This document shows, piece after piece, positions 59,834 through 64,000 of a stretch of DNA of 64,000 bases (position 1 is the first letter of the stretch; every line of letters begins with the position of its first letter). Source of the stretch: Trema orientale (taxonomy: Eukaryota; Streptophyta; Magnoliopsida; Rosales; Cannabaceae). The translations under genes were made by a program, and so were the position numbers. The stretch is from contig JXTC01000408.1 of the NCBI GenBank assembly GCA_002914845.1, positions 62,001 through 126,000 on the forward strand, written 5' to 3'. The notes beneath the pieces were generated by a model. That model was not told where the DNA came from and made no database searches. It saw only the letters and a list, made by a program, of their open reading frames with translations.

Positions 59834-60963
59834 AGAAAACTTATCTCTCTATAAATTTAAATTAATTAATTTGAAATTAATTAATTAATTAGTAACAATT
59901 ATTAATTATTGTAGACAAATAATTTATCTAGATAAAGTGTGTAGTAACAGAAATAATATAATATCTAGTACTAAGAGATGAAATTGGGGACCTATGGACC
60001 AGCAATTATTCAAGCTCCAATAAATTATAACAATTAATTAAACTCTTTAATTAATTTTTCTAATTTGTTAATTCTAGTATTATTTTACTAAAAATCTGGA
60101 ATTGTACTTTTGAAGTTACAGAATTAATTTACTCAGAAAATAACGAGCAGTCCATCAATTTAATCATTACATGTAGTTCAATCCTTCATAGATAATTCAT
60201 AATCGGAGCTAGGTCATGTTTCGTTTACCTCTCTAATTACATCTTTATCCTTATGTACCGTTGATTCTCCAATGAACAATTAATTTATAAATCTATTATA
60301 CATTGAGTACTCAAATTGTTCAAGTCCTGAATCAATACACAAGGAAATCATCTTTCTAGCTTCTTAATGGAAAGAATGGATTCCATATCTGTAAGCTACA
60401 TTCCTAGCTACTCATCTCATCATACTCCCAAGATACGAGTATGTCGATCTGTTTAGGAAACAAACCTTTAACAAGTATGTTAAAGAACATAATATTATAA
60501 ATAAGAGTGTATAACTACTCAGGATTAAGTTTGATTTACATATGATCATCTAGCGATATTATTTGAGCTCTCAACAGTTAGCAGAATTATGTGAAATTCA
60601 AATTATGTCTGGTCCAGTCATATATAATCGAATTATATAAAGTATCTCTATTGTGATGTCAACACATCAATAGTCTGAATAAGACTATTACATTCTCAAT
60701 ATTAATAGACCATACTAATAATATTTAATTAATGATCCTATACTTTAATTAATTGTTATGAACTATATTTAATTTATTATTCATGAATTTAATCCTCATG
60801 CATATAACACTTATATACTAAATTCATGGTCACATAAATAAATTATGAATTTTCTGATATTTAAAGACATACAAATTATGCACAAATTCTAATAGAAAAA
60901 TATCATTTTATTAATTTAGCAAATATCCAAAATATATATACTTTTAGGGCATAAATCCTAACA

Positions 60964-62954
60964 TCACATGCATATGTAGTAAAATTATCTTCTTCATGTA
61001 TATAAGAATTTCCAAGTAAATTATATTTTCTCCTTTTTAAGGGCACGGAGTCTCATTGTTTAGTAAAATTTACTTGGTCATGTAAGTATTGTTCAAACTG
61101 TAACTCCATTCGTAGTGACATGATTTCTATAAAATCTCCTTCCAAAATTTTGATGAGGCAAAGCCAGAGATTAAAATGCATCTCTTGTCTCTCTCTCGGA
61201 AGGAAAGTAAAAAAGGAATCAGCGGTGGCTTTTTCATCATAGCTAAATTAAATGATCGTATAGGCTGCTTTTGGGTGGGATAGTAGCACCAATACCAAAA
61301 CGGCCAGTCGTTACTAAGCTAGCTTGAGTAAGATTTGCCGGAACATTTATTTTTTTAAAAAAAACATTCTTATGAAATCAAAAGCAAAAACATAAATAAA
61401 AATATTAACAAACAAGCTTTCAATTAATTACACAATTTATGGTTCAAGGTTCGGTTTTGTTTAACAAGGACACGTATATAAGCTTAGGAATGTTGGCTTA
61501 TAACAAGATATCTAGGGTCAAATTTTATTTTGATTTTTATTCTTCAAAATAAATTATAACACGAATTCTAGAGCAAAGAAATTTTCAGAAGGCCTCTTTT
61601 TTTTTTTTTTTTATAACTTGCCACGTGTATGCTTTATCATGATCAAGACAAAAAGAGGTATAGTATTTTAGTAGGTTAGTTTTTACGTGGTTCAAACCTA
61701 ATTTTTGTATATAATTTGGGAGTTTAACGACGTTGCAGATGTATGTGGTATGGTATACTTTAACTTGTATTGGTCAAAGAATTTTATAAATCGTTACGCT
61801 TCTCTTGGTTAGGTGCAATTTTACGTGGTCCCATAAAAAATAAAAAACTATAAATTTCCATTTAATTCTTCTCTAATTTTTAATTAGTGCATCCTTTGTA
61901 TTTTAGGACACGAGTGAAATCAATGATTAAATCTATTGAAACATAGCGATGATTTTTTTTTTTTTTTGAAAGGAAACATAGCTATGATTATATTAATGGA
62001 GTTATGCTCAAAATTTAGTATAGTGTACGTTACGAAGTATTTTACCTAATTCCTTTGGTAAATTTTTTTAAAGCGTGAAATTTTTAAAATTTTTATTTTT
62101 GAACCAAACTTTTTATGAAGTGCACAAAGATTGGGAGTTCATGACTTCATGGAGCTACGGGACCAAACCAAGGACCTCTAACAAGGTTTTTGGACAGTTT
62201 CAGGATTTTCGGAGATTAGTTGAAATGTTAAATTTTCATTCGTTTTGGTCCATTTTATGCGGAAATGTCCCAAGTATCAGTACACAAGCTTCACTAGTGA
62301 CATATGCCAATTCGGCCAAATTCCTTCATTTAGCCCTTCAAAACTGTGTGTTTGCCATAGAATTTAATTATTTTTTTAAAAAAAATTATAAGAAATTCAG
62401 AATTAGGTCTCGCTCATTGTGTCACGATTTTGGAGGCTTCTATTTTTTTTTTTTTTTTTGGTATCCATCATTATCTCAGTTTTTCTATTTGTGGGAAGAA
62501 AAATTGTTATTATTACTTTCTTCTAAGTTTCGCTTTAGTAACCATCATGACTCATTAGCATCAGTTTATGATATAAGTTTCAGAGGGTTCTTTTTTTTTG
62601 ATTCGTTGAATCAACGACACATGTTTCCATGGTATTCATGCGGGAATTAACAGGATGTTATAAAGCTGTTTTTAATTTTCCGTGTAAGTCTTTCCTATGA
62701 TGCTTTCACTACATCAGTTTCATAGGCTGAACTTTTTAATATTTATAAATTTATGTGCTGTATAAAATAATTAAGCAATTCAAAATTGCTAAGGGTGCCC
62801 TATAGCCTACTCCTCCACAATTTAGATTTTTATTCTTCTGCTGCTAGGATTCTGCTTTCTATTAAAACAGATTACTTTTAGAGAAAATGAGGTCATCTAT
62901 GTTCATTTTAGAAAAGAATTGTAAATTTATAGTAAACTCAGTTTTTTCTAGATC
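60964..62954. other. Intergenic DNA, no gene recognised
   Basis: The longest open frame (62075-62650, plus, 191 codons) is rich in Phe and Ser, interrupted by T-run-encoded Phe tracts, and shows no domain. The part at about 62110-62340 is less AT-rich and may be a fragment of a retrotransposon LTR or leader; this is a guess. I do not call it a gene. Confidence 0.4.
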
Positions 62955-62963
62955 CGATAATGC

Positions 62964-63292
62964 TATAACAACAAAAATCCTGATATGTGACATTTAAAAA
63001 TGTCACATTTACATATTTTTAGTGATATTTATGAAATTAGTGGCATTTATTGCAAATATGAAAAATGCTCATGCGACTAAAGTCCTAGTGACATTTGAAA
63101 TGTCACTAATAATCTTTTTTAATGACATTTATAAAATGTTATTGAATTGTATAAGTAGTACTTCTAAATGTCTAAATTATTTTAAATAATAAATAAAAAT
63201 ATTTTTAAAATGTAAAAGGAATTCTTTAGTGGTATTTTTAAAATATTACTAAACATATTGATTACATTTGGAAAGATGTCACTGTTCTAGTC
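62964..63292 (+). mobile_element. CACTA-like relic with subterminal repeats
   Basis: It opens with TATAACAACAAAAATCCTG, close to the plant CACTA start CACTACAACAAAA. It is followed by many inverted words built on AGTGACATTT and AAATGTCACTA (for example 62997-63012, 63089-63110). No far terminus or coding sequence is found. Confidence 0.55.
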
Positions 63293-63424
63293 ACCATGGA
63301 TTATTAGTTACCAAAATTTAGTAGCTTTTTTTTTTTTATGGTATCAAACTATTTTATAACCATGGATTATTAGTTACCAAATTTAGTGGCTATTTTTTTT
63401 TTCTGGTATCTGATAACTCTGTGA
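63293..63424. repeat. Tandem duplication, 66-bp unit, two copies
   Basis: Both units begin ACCATGGATTATTAGTTACC, continue with AAATTTAGTRGC and a T-run, and end in a GGTATC-containing stretch. There are a few differences between copies. Confidence 0.88.
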
Positions 63425-64000
63425 AAATAGAGTTAATTGTACCTTTTATTCGTTAAAAATGTGTGTCCTAGAGTAATTTTAATTTAGATTTTAAGTAATT
63501 TAAGTTGTTTTATTTTATTCTAGTTTAGATTTAATTTTATTTAATTTTATGTTATTATTTTAAGTTTAGGTATTTTAATTTAATTTGATTAGTTTAAGTT
63601 TATTTAACTTGAATTAGGTTTTTATTAGATTTAGGTTTTAATTTAAATTTAATTTTATTTGAATCAGGTTAAACGGGAAAAAAAAGAGAAAGAAATCGGT
63701 TGAAATTGAAGCCCATTCGCATGAGGTTAAGAGGAGATTTAACCGCATTTTGTAACTGTCGGATCAAGCTCGAGATCCATTTCGTGTGTCATTCACGCAC
63801 TTAGGTGAGCGAGTGAGCAGCTAGAGCAAGGAAGCAGCTGGGGCCCGCGTGCTGACAGCTGGCGCAGGAATATTCTGGTGTGTTTGATCCGGTGCATCTC
63901 AAGTCTGGTACACCCGGTTTTGCCTCCTGTCTCGCGACGCCATGTCATCAAGTCAAAGTCAGATTTGTTTTTAACCAATCAATACCTATTTACATGCCGA
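63425..64000. other. Terminal unassigned stretch
   Basis: AT-rich up to about 63670, with many TTTAATTT and TTTAGGTTTT words. It then turns clearly less AT-rich (63690-63950, with GGGGCCCGCGTGCTGACAGC). This change in composition may mark a retrotransposon or gene that continues past the window. The minus-strand frame at 63793-63978 has no domain. Confidence 0.4.

Larger units (their letters stand above)
58287..60963 (-). mobile_element. Solo LTR of a Copia-type retrotransposon with three nested insertions
   Basis: On the minus strand the unit begins TGTTAGGATTTATGCCCTAA (60963 downward), a common start of plant Copia LTRs, and ends AAAAACCAACA at 58287. The flanks are CCACA (58282-58286) and TCACA (60964-60968), a 5-bp target duplication with one change. 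No primer-binding site or gag-pol follows inside the flanks, so it is a solo LTR left by recombination. It contains two (TA)n-associated MITE copies (58711-58805, 58856-59097) and a PIF-type MITE (59250-59833); without them the LTR is about 1.7 kb. Confidence 0.8.

Noticed and set aside
62075-62650. 191-codon open frame as a gene
   Set aside because: It has long T-run-encoded Phe tracts, skewed composition, no domain and no supporting promoter or splice evidence.
1-64000. tRNA, rRNA or other structured RNA genes
   Set aside because: I looked for tRNA-like A/B boxes with a cloverleaf and for rRNA-like conserved blocks and saw none; a covariance-model scan would be needed to exclude them.

Overview
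The window is nuclear DNA of a plant, most likely a eudicot. It is AT-rich and gene-poor, and packed with plant transposon families: LINE, Helitron, hAT, PIF/Harbinger, CACTA, a solo LTR and many MITEs. The only two intact protein genes are plant leucine-rich-repeat receptor kinases (LRR-RLKs) of subfamily XI. The species cannot be fixed from the sequence alone.

Genes. Both LRR-RLK genes lie on the minus strand, about 37 kb apart. The first (1007-4478, 979 aa from two exons) resembles CEPR1/XIP1, the receptor for C-terminally encoded peptides. The second (41478-44711, 1007 aa from two exons) resembles RLK7 and its relative HAIKU2. Each has a signal peptide, an LRR ectodomain, one membrane helix and a complete RD-type kinase. 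Each has a single phase-1 intron at the same place, inside the Glu codon of the APE motif. They belong to different receptor clades, so they are neighbours and not a recent tandem pair. Nothing shows that they work together beyond the shared family role in sensing secreted peptides at the plasma membrane.

Layout. 1-5.2 kb: CEPR1-like gene and promoter. 5.2-14.4 kb: MITEs, foldback elements, a CACTA-like end and TA microsatellites. 14.5-20.35 kb: a decayed LINE on the minus strand, split in its reverse transcriptase by a hAT element. 21-31.3 kb: (TA)n-associated MITEs, minisatellites, degenerate repeat arrays, a PIF-type MITE and a short poly(A)-tailed retroposed element. 31.7-33.4 kb: a foldback element, a MITE and a hAT-like element. 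33.85-41.06 kb: a Helitron with both ends recognisable, carrying a broken Rep-helicase gene. 41.5-44.8 kb: RLK7-like gene. 45-58 kb: mostly unassigned AT-rich DNA with MITEs and a Harbinger relic. 58.3-60.96 kb: a solo LTR with three nested insertions. 61-64 kb: a CACTA-like relic and unassigned DNA.

The strongest candidate for something little described is a MITE family of about 240 bp. It has at least nine copies here, nearly all bordered by (TA)n microsatellites, in two subfamilies that share a conserved internal palindrome. All calls come from reading the sequence; no database search was run.
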